Shown in pieces: positions 16,397 through 24,657 of a DNA stretch of 64,000 nt. The position numbers and the translations under genes are program-made. Below the pieces are notes generated by a model. The model saw nothing but the letters and a program-made list of their open reading frames with translations, ran no database searches and was not told the origin of the DNA. How positions within the stretch are numbered: position 1 is the first letter of the stretch; each line of letters begins with the position of its first letter. The DNA lies in assembly GCA_964547905.1 (NCBI GenBank), contig CAZJPN010000006.1, positions 1 to 64,000 of the forward strand, in the 5' to 3' direction. The DNA comes from JAJYLM01 sp964547905. Lineage in GTDB: Bacteria > JAMCPX01.

Positions 16397-17986
16397 ATGG
16401 CTTACAGGGTACTATCAAGAAGATATAGACCAAAAGTATTTGAAGATCTTTTAGGTCAGCCTCATGTTACAAGGACACTATCCAATGCTATAGCAGAGGA
16501 TAGGATAGGGCATGCCTATCTTTTTACAGGACCAAGAGGTGTTGGCAAAACCACTGCCGCAAGGCTGCTTGCAAAGGCACTGAACTGTGCTAAGGGCACC
16601 ACGGTAACTCCATGCAACAATTGTTCAAGCTGCCTCGAGATAGACGAGAGCAGGAGTATGGATGTCTATGAGATAGACGGAGCTTCGAACACAGGTATTG
16701 ACAACATAAGAGAGATTAAGAATAATGTTCAGTATCCCCCCTCCAGAGACAGGTACAAAATATATATTATAGACGAGGTACATATGCTTTCGCAGGGGGC
16801 ATTCAATGCCCTCCTTAAAACTCTCGAAGAACCGCCTGAGCACGTGATTTTCATATTCGCTACCACAGAACCTCAGAAGGTTCCACTGACCATACAATCA
16901 CGCTGTCAGAGGTTCGATTTCAGAAAATTGAGAAACTCTATGATAATGCAGAGCATTACGGCCATAGCGGACAAGGAAGGCATAACTATAGACGATGAAT
17001 CAAAAGAGGTGATAACAAGATATGCTCAGGGAAGTCTGAGGGATGCCCAGAGCCTTCTCGAACAGGCAATATCTTACAGCGGAAAAACGATCAAACACGA
17101 TGAAATATACAAATCACTCGGTATATTAGAGAGGGACGTTATTTTGAATGCAATAAGTGCGATGGCGCATCATAATGTTGCAGAGGCTACACTTGTGGCA
17201 AGGGAAGCCGACGCAAGGGGTTACGATCCAAAAAGGTTTATCGAGGAGCTTCTTTCCTCTCTTCGCGATATTTATTTGCTCAGCATGTCGCTCGACGAGC
17301 TTGTAGAGCTTCCGGATGCAGAGGTGATCGCTTTTAAGAAAATCAGCTCTTCATTTACACAGGATGATCTGATACATCTTATGAATACAGTATCAAAGGG
17401 CATCGAATTGATAATAAGGTCTCCCCAGCCAGGCATAGCACTTGAAATCATCCTTATAAAAGCTGCTTCTCTGAAACCTCTGCTTCCGATAGATCAGATA
17501 CTGTCGGATCTTAAGAAATTTAAAAACACAATAGATGAGGCGGACGGCCCGTCTGTTTATGGAAAAACTACGGAAAGTTCGATTTTTGGAAAAGATGCAC
17601 ATGATACCGTCACTGATGCAGACAGACAGGGTTCAAAAAATTACAATATCGGTAATGTTGGTGAGAGGACATTGAAAGGATTCATAAATTACGTTTACCA
17701 GAAAAGCGGTCCGATTGCTGTAGAACTCGGCGAGTCGAATGTCTCAATTGAAAAAAATAATGAAGTAAATATATTTATGAGTGGGCACAATAAAAATAAA
17801 TTTACGGATCTGGAAAAAAACATAGAACTCATAAGGCAGCTCGTAAAAGAATATTTTGGTATTAATTATAATGTTGCACTACATAAAGATGCAGCGGTAG
17901 AAAATAATAATGAAATAATAAAAGATGATCAAAAACTCAATAAATTGCTGGATGTGTTTGGAGCAAAGATCATAAAAAAAATGTAA
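16397..17986 (+). CDS. dnaX: DNA polymerase III subunits gamma/tau
   Basis: 529 residues. The clamp-loader AAA+ module is complete: Walker A GPRGVGKTT, zinc ligands CNNCSSC, Walker B IIDEVHMLS, sensor SRC. The ATG at 16397 is chosen (MAYRVLSRRYRP is the standard N-terminus); a TTG 9 bases upstream is also in frame. The C-terminal quarter is poorly conserved and Asn/Lys rich. At 17635-17640 a run of six A lies in the frame A-AAA-AAT, and a -1 slip there would end at 17655 to give a gamma-sized product of about 419 residues. It heads the dnaX-ybaB-recR operon. Confidence 0.95.
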   Translation: MAYRVLSRRYRPKVFEDLLGQPHVTRTLSNAIAEDRIGHAYLFTGPRGVGKTTAARLLAKALNCAKGTTVTPCNNCSSCLEIDESRSMDVYEIDGASNTGIDNIREIKNNVQYPPSRDRYKIYIIDEVHMLSQGAFNALLKTLEEPPEHVIFIFATTEPQKVPLTIQSRCQRFDFRKLRNSMIMQSITAIADKEGITIDDESKEVITRYAQGSLRDAQSLLEQAISYSGKTIKHDEIYKSLGILERDVILNAISAMAHHNVAEATLVAREADARGYDPKRFIEELLSSLRDIYLLSMSLDELVELPDAEVIAFKKISSSFTQDDLIHLMNTVSKGIELIIRSPQPGIALEIILIKAASLKPLLPIDQILSDLKKFKNTIDEADGPSVYGKTTESSIFGKDAHDTVTDADRQGSKNYNIGNVGERTLKGFINYVYQKSGPIAVELGESNVSIEKNNEVNIFMSGHNKNKFTDLEKNIELIRQLVKEYFGINYNVALHKDAAVENNNEIIKDDQKLNKLLDVFGAKIIKKM

Positions 17987-17996
17987 AGGGGCAAAT

Positions 17997-18308
17997 ATGA
18001 ATTTAGAAAGTTTGTTAAAACAGGCTAAAAGGGTTCAGGAACAGATGAATAAGATTACCGAAGAACTTGCCACAAAGGAAGTTGAAGCATCAAGCGGCGG
18101 TGCGATGGTTATTGTAAGAGCAAACGGTAAAAACGAGATTACAAAGATCACCCTTGATCAGGAGGTCTTTTCGTTGGGAGACAAACAAATGCTTGAGGAT
18201 CTGCTTCTTGCTGCCGTAAACGAGGCTTTAAACAGGGCAAAGGATTTATCTGCAGAAGCATTCAAAAAAGTTTCCGGTGGTTTGAACATACCGGGGCTCC
18301 CGTTATGA
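17997..18308 (+). CDS. YbaB/EbfC nucleoid-associated protein
   Basis: 103 residues, family-typical (MNLESLLKQAKRVQEQM, then the VEASSGGAMVIVRANGK sheet and a C-terminal NIPGLP). These proteins form tweezer-like dimers and bind DNA. A ribosome site (AAAGGGGCAA) precedes the ATG. It overlaps recR by 4 bases in the classic dnaX-ybaB-recR arrangement. Confidence 0.95.
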   Translation: MNLESLLKQAKRVQEQMNKITEELATKEVEASSGGAMVIVRANGKNEITKITLDQEVFSLGDKQMLEDLLLAAVNEALNRAKDLSAEAFKKVSGGLNIPGLPL

Positions 18309-18907
18309 TAAATCAATCCGTTGATCCCGTAGCCGAGCTTGTTACCAATTTAAAAAAGCTGCCCGGCGTGGGAGAAAAAACGGCAACAAGATTTGCATAT
18401 CATATACTCAATATGAAAAAAGATGAAATCCTGTCAATGGCAAACGCGATAAAGCGGATCAGCGATGATGTGAAGATGTGCTCTTTGTGTTTCAATTTTA
18501 CATACACGGATCCCTGTGATATATGTAGCTCCCAGTCCAGAAATAATTCCATAATTTGTGTTGTGGAAAGGCCTGTCGATCTCAATACCATAGAAAGAGC
18601 AGGTATTTTTAAAGGGAGATACCATGTATTGCATGGTATTATAAATATGTTGAATAATATAGGACCGGAAGACATAAAGCTTGCTGAATTATTGAACAGA
18701 TTAAAAAATGAATCCGTAAAGGAAGTGATCGTTGCTTTAAGTCCTACTACGGAAGGAGAGGCAACGGCACTGTATTTGCAGAGAGTGATAAAACCAATGG
18801 GTATAAAAGTTACAAGGCTGGCAAGCGGTATACCCATGGGGTCGGCCCTGGAGTATGTAGATCAGTACACGCTTACCAGAGCAATGGAGAACAGAATAGA
18901 AATTTAA
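18305..18907 (+). CDS. recR: Recombination mediator RecR
   Basis: 200 residues with an N-terminal helix-hairpin-helix (LKKLPGVGEKTATRFAYH), a four-Cys zinc module (CSLCFNF, then CDIC) and a Toprim domain (VVERPVDLNTIERAG, PTTEGEATALYL). It loads RecA in the RecFOR pathway. It starts inside the ybaB stop (ATGA). The family length is 195-200. Confidence 0.97.
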   Translation: MINQSVDPVAELVTNLKKLPGVGEKTATRFAYHILNMKKDEILSMANAIKRISDDVKMCSLCFNFTYTDPCDICSSQSRNNSIICVVERPVDLNTIERAGIFKGRYHVLHGIINMLNNIGPEDIKLAELLNRLKNESVKEVIVALSPTTEGEATALYLQRVIKPMGIKVTRLASGIPMGSALEYVDQYTLTRAMENRIEI

Positions 18908-18920
18908 GATTGGAGGATAG

Positions 18921-19934
18921 ATGTCAGAAACAAAAAAATTGCTACCAAAGACGAACAAATCCGGTTTCTACGAAATAAGGATGGAAAGCGTCGGCGGACT
19001 CGGTGCCAATCTTGCAGGCAAGATACTTGCCGAGGCTGGCGTTCTTGGAATGGGATTGAACGGTGTTAACTTTGCAAGTTACGGTTCGGAGAAAAAAGGA
19101 ACACCGGTAAAATCTTTTGTAAGGTTCTCAGAACCTGATTTTGAGATAAGGTCCAACAGTCCGGTGGAAGAACCTCATATGCTGGTCATTTTCCATGAGA
19201 AAATGATCAAAACCAACGCACTTACCCAGGGAGTCGATGAAAACGCAACCGTTGTCGTAAATACGCCCAGGACACCCGATGAAATACGTGAGGAACTCAA
19301 ACTGTACGGCGGCACTGTTGTTTGCGTGGATGCCATTAAGATTTCCGTTGAGGAAAAGGTTAAACTGAACACCACGATGCTCGGTGCTATTGTAAGGGCA
19401 TCCGGTTTTATAGACAAAGCCGCATTAAAAAATGCTATTTCAGAGACCTTCAAGAAAAAATATCCGCACTTGATAGACGCAAACCTCAAGGCATTTGAAA
19501 GAGGCTACAGTGAAGTTTCCACAAAGATATTCAAGCCAGATAACAGGTATGAGCCTGTTGCTTTTAGCAGGCCCGTCTCCGATCTCGGGTATGAAAACGC
19601 ACCTATCGGCGGCGTTATACTGAATCCTGGTAACAGTATCAACAAGGATCTCAGCGCATCAAGAACCGGATATATTCCCCTTTTTATAAAGGATAAGTGT
19701 ACCAATTGCGGTGAGTGCGAGATCACATGTCCCGACTATTGTTTTGTATGGGAAAAGGGCATAGACAAGCATGGCAAGGAAAAGAATATCCTGCTGGGCA
19801 TCGATTATCGGTACTGCAAGGGGTGCATGAAGTGTGTGGAGATATGCAAGTTTGATGCACTGAAGAAAGAGCTGGAATCCAACCACGATGTTGAATCGAT
19901 CACGGTAAAACATACAGAATTTGTTTTAAAATAA
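18921..19934 (+). CDS. 2-oxoacid:ferredoxin oxidoreductase, fused gamma and delta (ferredoxin) subunits
   Basis: 337 residues. Residues about 10-190 are the gamma domain (ESVGGLGANLAGKILAEAG, FASYGSEKKGTPV). Residues about 255-310 carry two 4Fe-4S clusters (CTNCGECEITCPDYC and CKGCMKCVEIC). With the fused alpha-beta gene 12 bases downstream it makes a complete enzyme from two polypeptides that oxidises a 2-oxoacid to an acyl-CoA and reduces ferredoxin. A GGAGG site precedes the ATG. The substrate cannot be assigned from sequence alone; pyruvate or a branched-chain/2-oxo acid are candidates. Confidence 0.9.
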   Translation: MSETKKLLPKTNKSGFYEIRMESVGGLGANLAGKILAEAGVLGMGLNGVNFASYGSEKKGTPVKSFVRFSEPDFEIRSNSPVEEPHMLVIFHEKMIKTNALTQGVDENATVVVNTPRTPDEIREELKLYGGTVVCVDAIKISVEEKVKLNTTMLGAIVRASGFIDKAALKNAISETFKKKYPHLIDANLKAFERGYSEVSTKIFKPDNRYEPVAFSRPVSDLGYENAPIGGVILNPGNSINKDLSASRTGYIPLFIKDKCTNCGECEITCPDYCFVWEKGIDKHGKEKNILLGIDYRYCKGCMKCVEICKFDALKKELESNHDVESITVKHTEFVLK

Positions 19935-19946
19935 TCCGGAGGATAT

Positions 19947-22241
19947 ATGGAGAACAATCAGACAGCAAAAACTATAAATAAAAAATCCCCGCTACCGCAG
20001 GTACAGGGTCTTTTGAGCGGCAACGAGATGGCGGCACTGTCGGCAAAGCACATAAATTTTCATATTATGGGATATTATCCCATAACCCCTTCAACCGAGG
20101 TTGCAGAAAACCTTGACGAGATGAAGGCATTCGGGGAACACGATATAAGGATGATACCGGGCGACGGAGAACACGGCGCAGCAGGCATATGCTATGGTGC
20201 AACACTGGGAGGTGGCAGGGTATTCAATGCTACTTCAGCAAATGGATTCCTCTTCTCCATAGAGCAGTACCCTGTTCAGTCCGGCACAAGATTTCCCATG
20301 CTACTGAACCTTGTGACAAGGTCTGTTTCAGGACCTCTCGATATCAAAGGGGACCACAGCGACCTGTATATGGCACTGAACACGGGATGGCTCATACTCC
20401 TGGCACGTTCGCCTCAGGCAGTTTACGATATGAATATAATGGCCATAAAAATAGGGGAACTCAAGGATGTAAGACTGCCGGTGATAGTAGCGTATGACGG
20501 GTTCTTCACCAGCCATCAAAAGAGAAGGGTAAGCTATTTTGCGGACAAGCAGTTTGTTCAGGACTTTATCGGCAAACCTGAGCCAATCTACACGGCACTC
20601 GATCCGGAACATCCGATATCATTTGGTCCGTACATGAATGAGCCGGATCTTATTAACAACAAGAAACAGCTTTCGCTTGCAATGGCTGCGGCTTATACGC
20701 ATATAGCGGAGATATTCAAGGAGTATGCGGTGATAAGCGGCAGGGAGTATCATGTGCTGGAAACATATAAGATGGAAGATGCAGAATACGCCCTTTTCAT
20801 CCTGAACTCATCGTATGAGACTGCAAAGGATGCTGTTGATAATTTACGGAAGCAGGGCAAGAAGGTTGGCGTTGTTTCGCCGAGTGTAATAAGGCCTTTC
20901 CCCTATAACAATGTTATAAACCTTTTCAAAAATGTGAAGGGCTTATGTGTTGCGGACAGGGCAGACAGCTATGGAGCAAACGGCGGCAATATGACACTTG
21001 AGGTCAAAGCTGCACTAAAAGATGATCCGGAGAACAAAACAACGGTGATATCAAGGATCTACGGCCTTGGAGGAAAAGAATTCTTTACAGAAGACGCTGA
21101 AGCATTATTGGAGGAAACGATAAACGCTGTAGGCCACCCGGGCAGGGTGAAACTGTTTGAATACCATGGGGCTACCCCGGGCAAGGAGGGCTACCGTATG
21201 GATATCGTGATGCCCCCGGTGAACAGTGCAGAGGTAACAGGACATGTAAATGCACAGAAAGATCCGCAATCCGGAAGGGTCTCGGATGTAAAAGGGGTCA
21301 ATGCACAGGCACTCTCGATGATACCGAGAAGGGTTGTACCTGGACACGGCGCATGTCCCGGGTGCGGCATATTCTCAAACCTCAATATATTCTTCAAAGG
21401 TATTGAAGGTGATGTTGTGGTGTTGTTTCACACCGGATGCGGCGAGGTTGTAACCTCAGGCTATCCGTATAGTTCACACAGAATAACCTTCATACATAAT
21501 CTTTTCCAGAACGGTGCTCCGACACTCTCGGGATTGGTAGAAATGATGGAAGAGAAGATAAAAAGAGGGGAACTTCCTCAGGATAAGAGGATTACCTTTG
21601 TTATGGTTTCAGGCGATGGCGGCATGGATATAGGCATGGGGCCAGCAATAGGTACAGCGCTGAAAGGGCACAAGCTTATCCTGCTGGAATATGATAATGA
21701 AGGCTATATGAATACGGGCGATCAGCTCTCATTCTCAACGCCGCTTGGTCATGATACATCAACATCCCATGCAGGTCCTTATCAGAAGGGTAAAAAAACA
21801 CAACATAAAGATACAGCCCAGATCATGGCTGCCTGTCATATACCGTACGTTGCGACCGTGGCAGAAAGCAACTATAACGATATGATCAAAAAGGCAAAGA
21901 AGGCACAGGAGTACTCAAAGGAAGGGTTTGTGTATGTTAAGGCACTGTCGCTCTGCCCGCTTTCATGGAGGAGCGAGGAACAGATCGGGGAAAAGATCAT
22001 TGCAAATGCTGTTGACTCGTGTTTCTTCCCCCTGTATGAGGTAGACCATGGTAAGACGAAGATTACGTACGACCCGGAAGCAAAGGGGAAGAAGGTGCCG
22101 GTAATGGAATGGTTGAAATTAATGGGTAAGACAAGACATCTTACAAAACCGGAGAACAAGGATGTTGTCGACGCATTTCAGAAAGAGGTTGACAGAAGAT
22201 GGCTCAGAATAAAGGCTATGCATGAGAGCCCGTATCTGTAA
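19947..22241 (+). CDS. 2-oxoacid:ferredoxin oxidoreductase, fused alpha and beta subunits
   Basis: 764 residues. The N-terminal half is the alpha subunit (GNEMAALSAKHINFHIMGYY, PITPSTEVAE; C-terminal LGVVSPSVIRPFPYN-type domain). From about residue 465 it is the beta subunit: CPGCGIF, then the thiamine-diphosphate motif GDGGMDIG (about 556) and ILLEYDNEGYMNTG. Alpha and beta are separate genes in most PorABCD/VorABCD enzymes, so the fusion is notable. An AATCCGGAGGATAT site precedes the ATG. Confidence 0.9.
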   Translation: MENNQTAKTINKKSPLPQVQGLLSGNEMAALSAKHINFHIMGYYPITPSTEVAENLDEMKAFGEHDIRMIPGDGEHGAAGICYGATLGGGRVFNATSANGFLFSIEQYPVQSGTRFPMLLNLVTRSVSGPLDIKGDHSDLYMALNTGWLILLARSPQAVYDMNIMAIKIGELKDVRLPVIVAYDGFFTSHQKRRVSYFADKQFVQDFIGKPEPIYTALDPEHPISFGPYMNEPDLINNKKQLSLAMAAAYTHIAEIFKEYAVISGREYHVLETYKMEDAEYALFILNSSYETAKDAVDNLRKQGKKVGVVSPSVIRPFPYNNVINLFKNVKGLCVADRADSYGANGGNMTLEVKAALKDDPENKTTVISRIYGLGGKEFFTEDAEALLEETINAVGHPGRVKLFEYHGATPGKEGYRMDIVMPPVNSAEVTGHVNAQKDPQSGRVSDVKGVNAQALSMIPRRVVPGHGACPGCGIFSNLNIFFKGIEGDVVVLFHTGCGEVVTSGYPYSSHRITFIHNLFQNGAPTLSGLVEMMEEKIKRGELPQDKRITFVMVSGDGGMDIGMGPAIGTALKGHKLILLEYDNEGYMNTGDQLSFSTPLGHDTSTSHAGPYQKGKKTQHKDTAQIMAACHIPYVATVAESNYNDMIKKAKKAQEYSKEGFVYVKALSLCPLSWRSEEQIGEKIIANAVDSCFFPLYEVDHGKTKITYDPEAKGKKVPVMEWLKLMGKTRHLTKPENKDVVDAFQKEVDRRWLRIKAMHESPYL

Positions 22242-22339
22242 ACAGGATATATGAGGTGTATAAATATATCATCCATAAATCAAAATGTTGAATTTTAGTT
22301 AGATATGATATAAGGGTTATTAATTAAAGGAGAAAAGGT

Positions 22340-22825
22340 ATGGCAGGCCCATCACTTATAATGTATGAGGAGGAGTTTAACCAGATCAATAAAGTTCTGG
22401 AAAAACTTACCAAGGAAGCCAATGCGAAGATAGTATTCCTTGTTGATAAAAACGGACAGTTAATAGCTGCCTACGGGGAGACAAAAAATATTGATACGAC
22501 ATCTCTTGCATCATTGACCGCGGGCAACATAGCGGCTACCGGTGGATTGGCAAAGCTTATTGGTGAGAAGGAGTTTTCCATACTGTTTCATGAAGGAGAA
22601 AGAGACAATATTCATATTTCAATTATAGGGCAAAGGGTAATACTTGTTGTTATCTTCGATCATAGGTCTTCCCTTGGGCTTGTACGCCTAAGGGTTAAGA
22701 AAACCGGGGACGAGCTCAATGCAATCTTTTCAAGGCTTATAAAAAAAGTGGAGAAAGAACCGCAGGCCGGCTCTCCATTTTCCGAGATTACGGATGAAGA
22801 TATAGAAAACCTGTTTAAGGATTAG
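22340..22825 (+). CDS. mglB: MglB-like Roadblock/LC7 protein (GTPase-activating partner of MglA)
   Basis: 161 residues with a Roadblock/LC7 domain (INKVLEKLTKEANAKIVFLV, LAALTAGNIAATGG-type helix, FSILFHEGERDNIHISIIG). It precedes an MglA GTPase gene by 14 bases. In Myxococcus and Thermus, MglB stimulates MglA GTP hydrolysis and the pair sets cell polarity for motility. The ribosome site is AAAGGAGAAAAGGT. The C-terminal acidic tail (EITDEDIENLFKD) is family-like. Confidence 0.88.
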   Translation: MAGPSLIMYEEEFNQINKVLEKLTKEANAKIVFLVDKNGQLIAAYGETKNIDTTSLASLTAGNIAATGGLAKLIGEKEFSILFHEGERDNIHISIIGQRVILVVIFDHRSSLGLVRLRVKKTGDELNAIFSRLIKKVEKEPQAGSPFSEITDEDIENLFKD

Positions 22826-22839
22826 GGAGCTTAAGCTGT

Positions 22840-23436
22840 ATGTCCTTTATTAATTATTCTTCAAGGGAGATTAACTGTAAAATAGTTTATTACGGTCCCG
22901 GATTGGGAGGAAAGACGACTAACCTCCAGTTTATCTACGACAAGATGAGTCCCGATACGAAAGGGAAATTGATATCCCTTGCAACAGAGACCGAGAGGAC
23001 ATTGTTTTTTGACTTTTTGCCTCTCGCCCTTGGGGACATACGCGGTTTTAAAACAAGGTTTCAGCTTTACACTGTTCCGGGACAGGTTTTTTATGATGCG
23101 AGCAGAAAATTGATTTTAAGAGGGGTGGACGGGGTTGTGTTTGTTGCCGATTCCCAGATAGAAAGAATGGATGCCAATATAGAGAGCATAGAAAACCTCA
23201 AGATCAATCTTAAAGAAAACGGTTATGACTTTGATAAGATCCCGTTGGTTATCCAGTACAACAAAAGAGATCTTCCGAATGCCGCCGATATGCAGGAACT
23301 GAAGACTACACTCAACCCGAAGAATGCCCCCGACTTTGAAGGGGTGGCGACGAAGGGTATAGCCGTGTTTGAAACACTGAAAGCGATTGCGAAGATTGTA
23401 TTGGTAGAGATGAAGAAGAGTGCAGCGGTACGATAG
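22840..23436 (+). CDS. mglA: MglA small GTPase
   Basis: 198 residues. The P-loop reads YYGPGLGGKTTN, the MglA-specific form of G1. FDFLPLALG and VPGQVFYDASRKLILRG form the switch regions, and NKRD is G4. It is a bacterial Ras-like polarity GTPase and pairs with MglB directly upstream. No pilus or gliding genes are seen in this window. Confidence 0.93.
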   Translation: MSFINYSSREINCKIVYYGPGLGGKTTNLQFIYDKMSPDTKGKLISLATETERTLFFDFLPLALGDIRGFKTRFQLYTVPGQVFYDASRKLILRGVDGVVFVADSQIERMDANIESIENLKINLKENGYDFDKIPLVIQYNKRDLPNAADMQELKTTLNPKNAPDFEGVATKGIAVFETLKAIAKIVLVEMKKSAAVR

Positions 23437-23549
23437 ACTAACCAATGTCCGATTGCCGCAAGTTTTTCATTCGGCTGTAAAAATGGTTGCATTGTTATAT
23501 TTATTTCGTTATAACAAATCCTGCTTTTGACAAAACAAGGAGAAACAGT

Positions 23550-23606
23550 ATGGCTTGCAAAACGAAAAGCAGTAAGACAAAGAGTACGAAGAAAAAGAAG
23601 AAATAA
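23550..23606 (+). CDS. Lysine-rich microprotein, 18 residues
   Basis: A short frame with a strong ribosome site (ACAAGGAGAAACAGT). The product MACKTKSSKTKSTKKKKK has ten Lys in 18 residues and no hydrophobic stretch. It sits between mglA and tRNA-Asn, ending 9 bases before the tRNA. It may bind nucleic acid, but this is inferred only from charge. The precise start signal is the reason for calling it; otherwise the frame would be too short to trust. Confidence 0.5.
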   Translation: MACKTKSSKTKSTKKKKK

Positions 23607-23615
23607 AAGAGATAT

Positions 23616-23690
23616 TCCTCGGTAGCTCAATGGTAGAGCATTCGGCTGTTAACCGAAGGGTTGCAGGTTCGAGCCCTGCCCGAGGAGCCA
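23616..23690 (+). tRNA. tRNA-Asn (anticodon GTT)
   Basis: Complete cloverleaf: acceptor TCCTCGG / CCGAGGA, D arm GCTC...GAGC, anticodon arm TTCGG-CTGTTAA-CCGAA with anticodon GTT, T arm GCAGG-TTCGAGC-CCTGC, discriminator G and an encoded CCA. Confidence 0.97.
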
Positions 23691-23696
23691 TCTTAA

Positions 23697-23731
23697 CAAC
23701 AAGCATCCTGCTTGCAGCAGGGTGCTTGTTG
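23697..23731. terminator. Strong hairpin between tRNA-Asn and the convergent prenyltransferase gene
   Basis: A 15-bp stem, CAACAAGCATCCTGC against GCAGGGTGCTTGTTG with one G:T pair and loop TTGCA. There is no T-run on either side, so it may end transcription weakly in both directions or mark tRNA 3' processing. Confidence 0.5.
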
Positions 23732-23746
23732 TATGTTCGAGCAACA

Positions 23747-24622
23747 CTACAATCTGAATTTCAGAAAAATATCCATTGTCGAGAAAAAAAGCATTATGCC
23801 GCTGACGCCTATGTTGGTTTCATAGAATGCCTTTTCTACCTTTGAAAAATCGTCAGGCTTGATAAGCCTGTGTTCGTATACAAGAAGCATTACAACAAAA
23901 ATAATACCGACGAAGTATAGGGTATGCATAGGATATATCAACCCAAATACCACTAACGACAGCACCATCAGCGTATGCATGAGCCTTGATAAAAATATGG
24001 CTTTTTTTACACCGAATATTACCGGTATGGAAAACAGGTGCTCTTTTCTGTCAAAATCCAGATCCATCAGCGAATACAGGATGTCGAATCCTCCGACCCA
24101 TACTATAACAGCAAGGCTTAAAAGCATGATGCTGAATGGAAGGTTTCCTCTGATTGCAATCCACGCTCCTGCAGGTGCCATTGCATCCACAAAACCGAGC
24201 ACAAAATGGCTGAACCAGGTAAACCGTTTGAGGTAAGAATATACGAAGACAATAAACAGCGCCGGAAAACTCAGGATGAAGCTCAGCCTGTTTAGCATGT
24301 ATGCGGAGAATACAAATACGATGCATGAAATGACCAGCATCACCATGGCAGATTGAATAGAAACAAGCCCTTTGGGTATCGCCCTGTTCCTTGTTCTCGG
24401 ATTGCGTGCGTCTATCTTTGCATCGACGATTCTGTTCCAGAGCATTGCAACGGTCCTTGCGAATGCCAGAGCTATCAGGATCCAGAACATCTGGTACAAT
24501 GTTGGTATACCATTGGCTGCAAGCATCATGGCAATGATTGCAAAAGGTATTGCAAAAAGCGTATGCTCAAACTTGATCATCTCAAGCAGTATTTTTATTT
24601 TTTTTATAATATTTTTAAACAT
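23747..24622 (-). CDS. UbiA-family prenyltransferase, futalosine-menaquinone (MqnP-like) type
   Basis: 291 residues from the ATG at 24622. A longer in-frame extension upstream overlaps the neighbouring gene and has no hydrophobic logic. There are about eight membrane segments. The first Asp-rich motif is NRIVDAKIDARNPRT, the form seen in UbiA-like enzymes tied to the futalosine menaquinone route, and a second motif is SLMDLDFDRKEH. It attaches a polyprenyl chain to an aromatic acid at the inner membrane. No other quinone genes are nearby, so the exact acceptor is inferred. Confidence 0.8.
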   Translation of the reverse strand: MFKNIIKKIKILLEMIKFEHTLFAIPFAIIAMMLAANGIPTLYQMFWILIALAFARTVAMLWNRIVDAKIDARNPRTRNRAIPKGLVSIQSAMVMLVISCIVFVFSAYMLNRLSFILSFPALFIVFVYSYLKRFTWFSHFVLGFVDAMAPAGAWIAIRGNLPFSIMLLSLAVIVWVGGFDILYSLMDLDFDRKEHLFSIPVIFGVKKAIFLSRLMHTLMVLSLVVFGLIYPMHTLYFVGIIFVVMLLVYEHRLIKPDDFSKVEKAFYETNIGVSGIMLFFSTMDIFLKFRL

Positions 24623-24657
24623 AGCTATTTTTTGCAGGGTTAATTTATGAATTGTCG

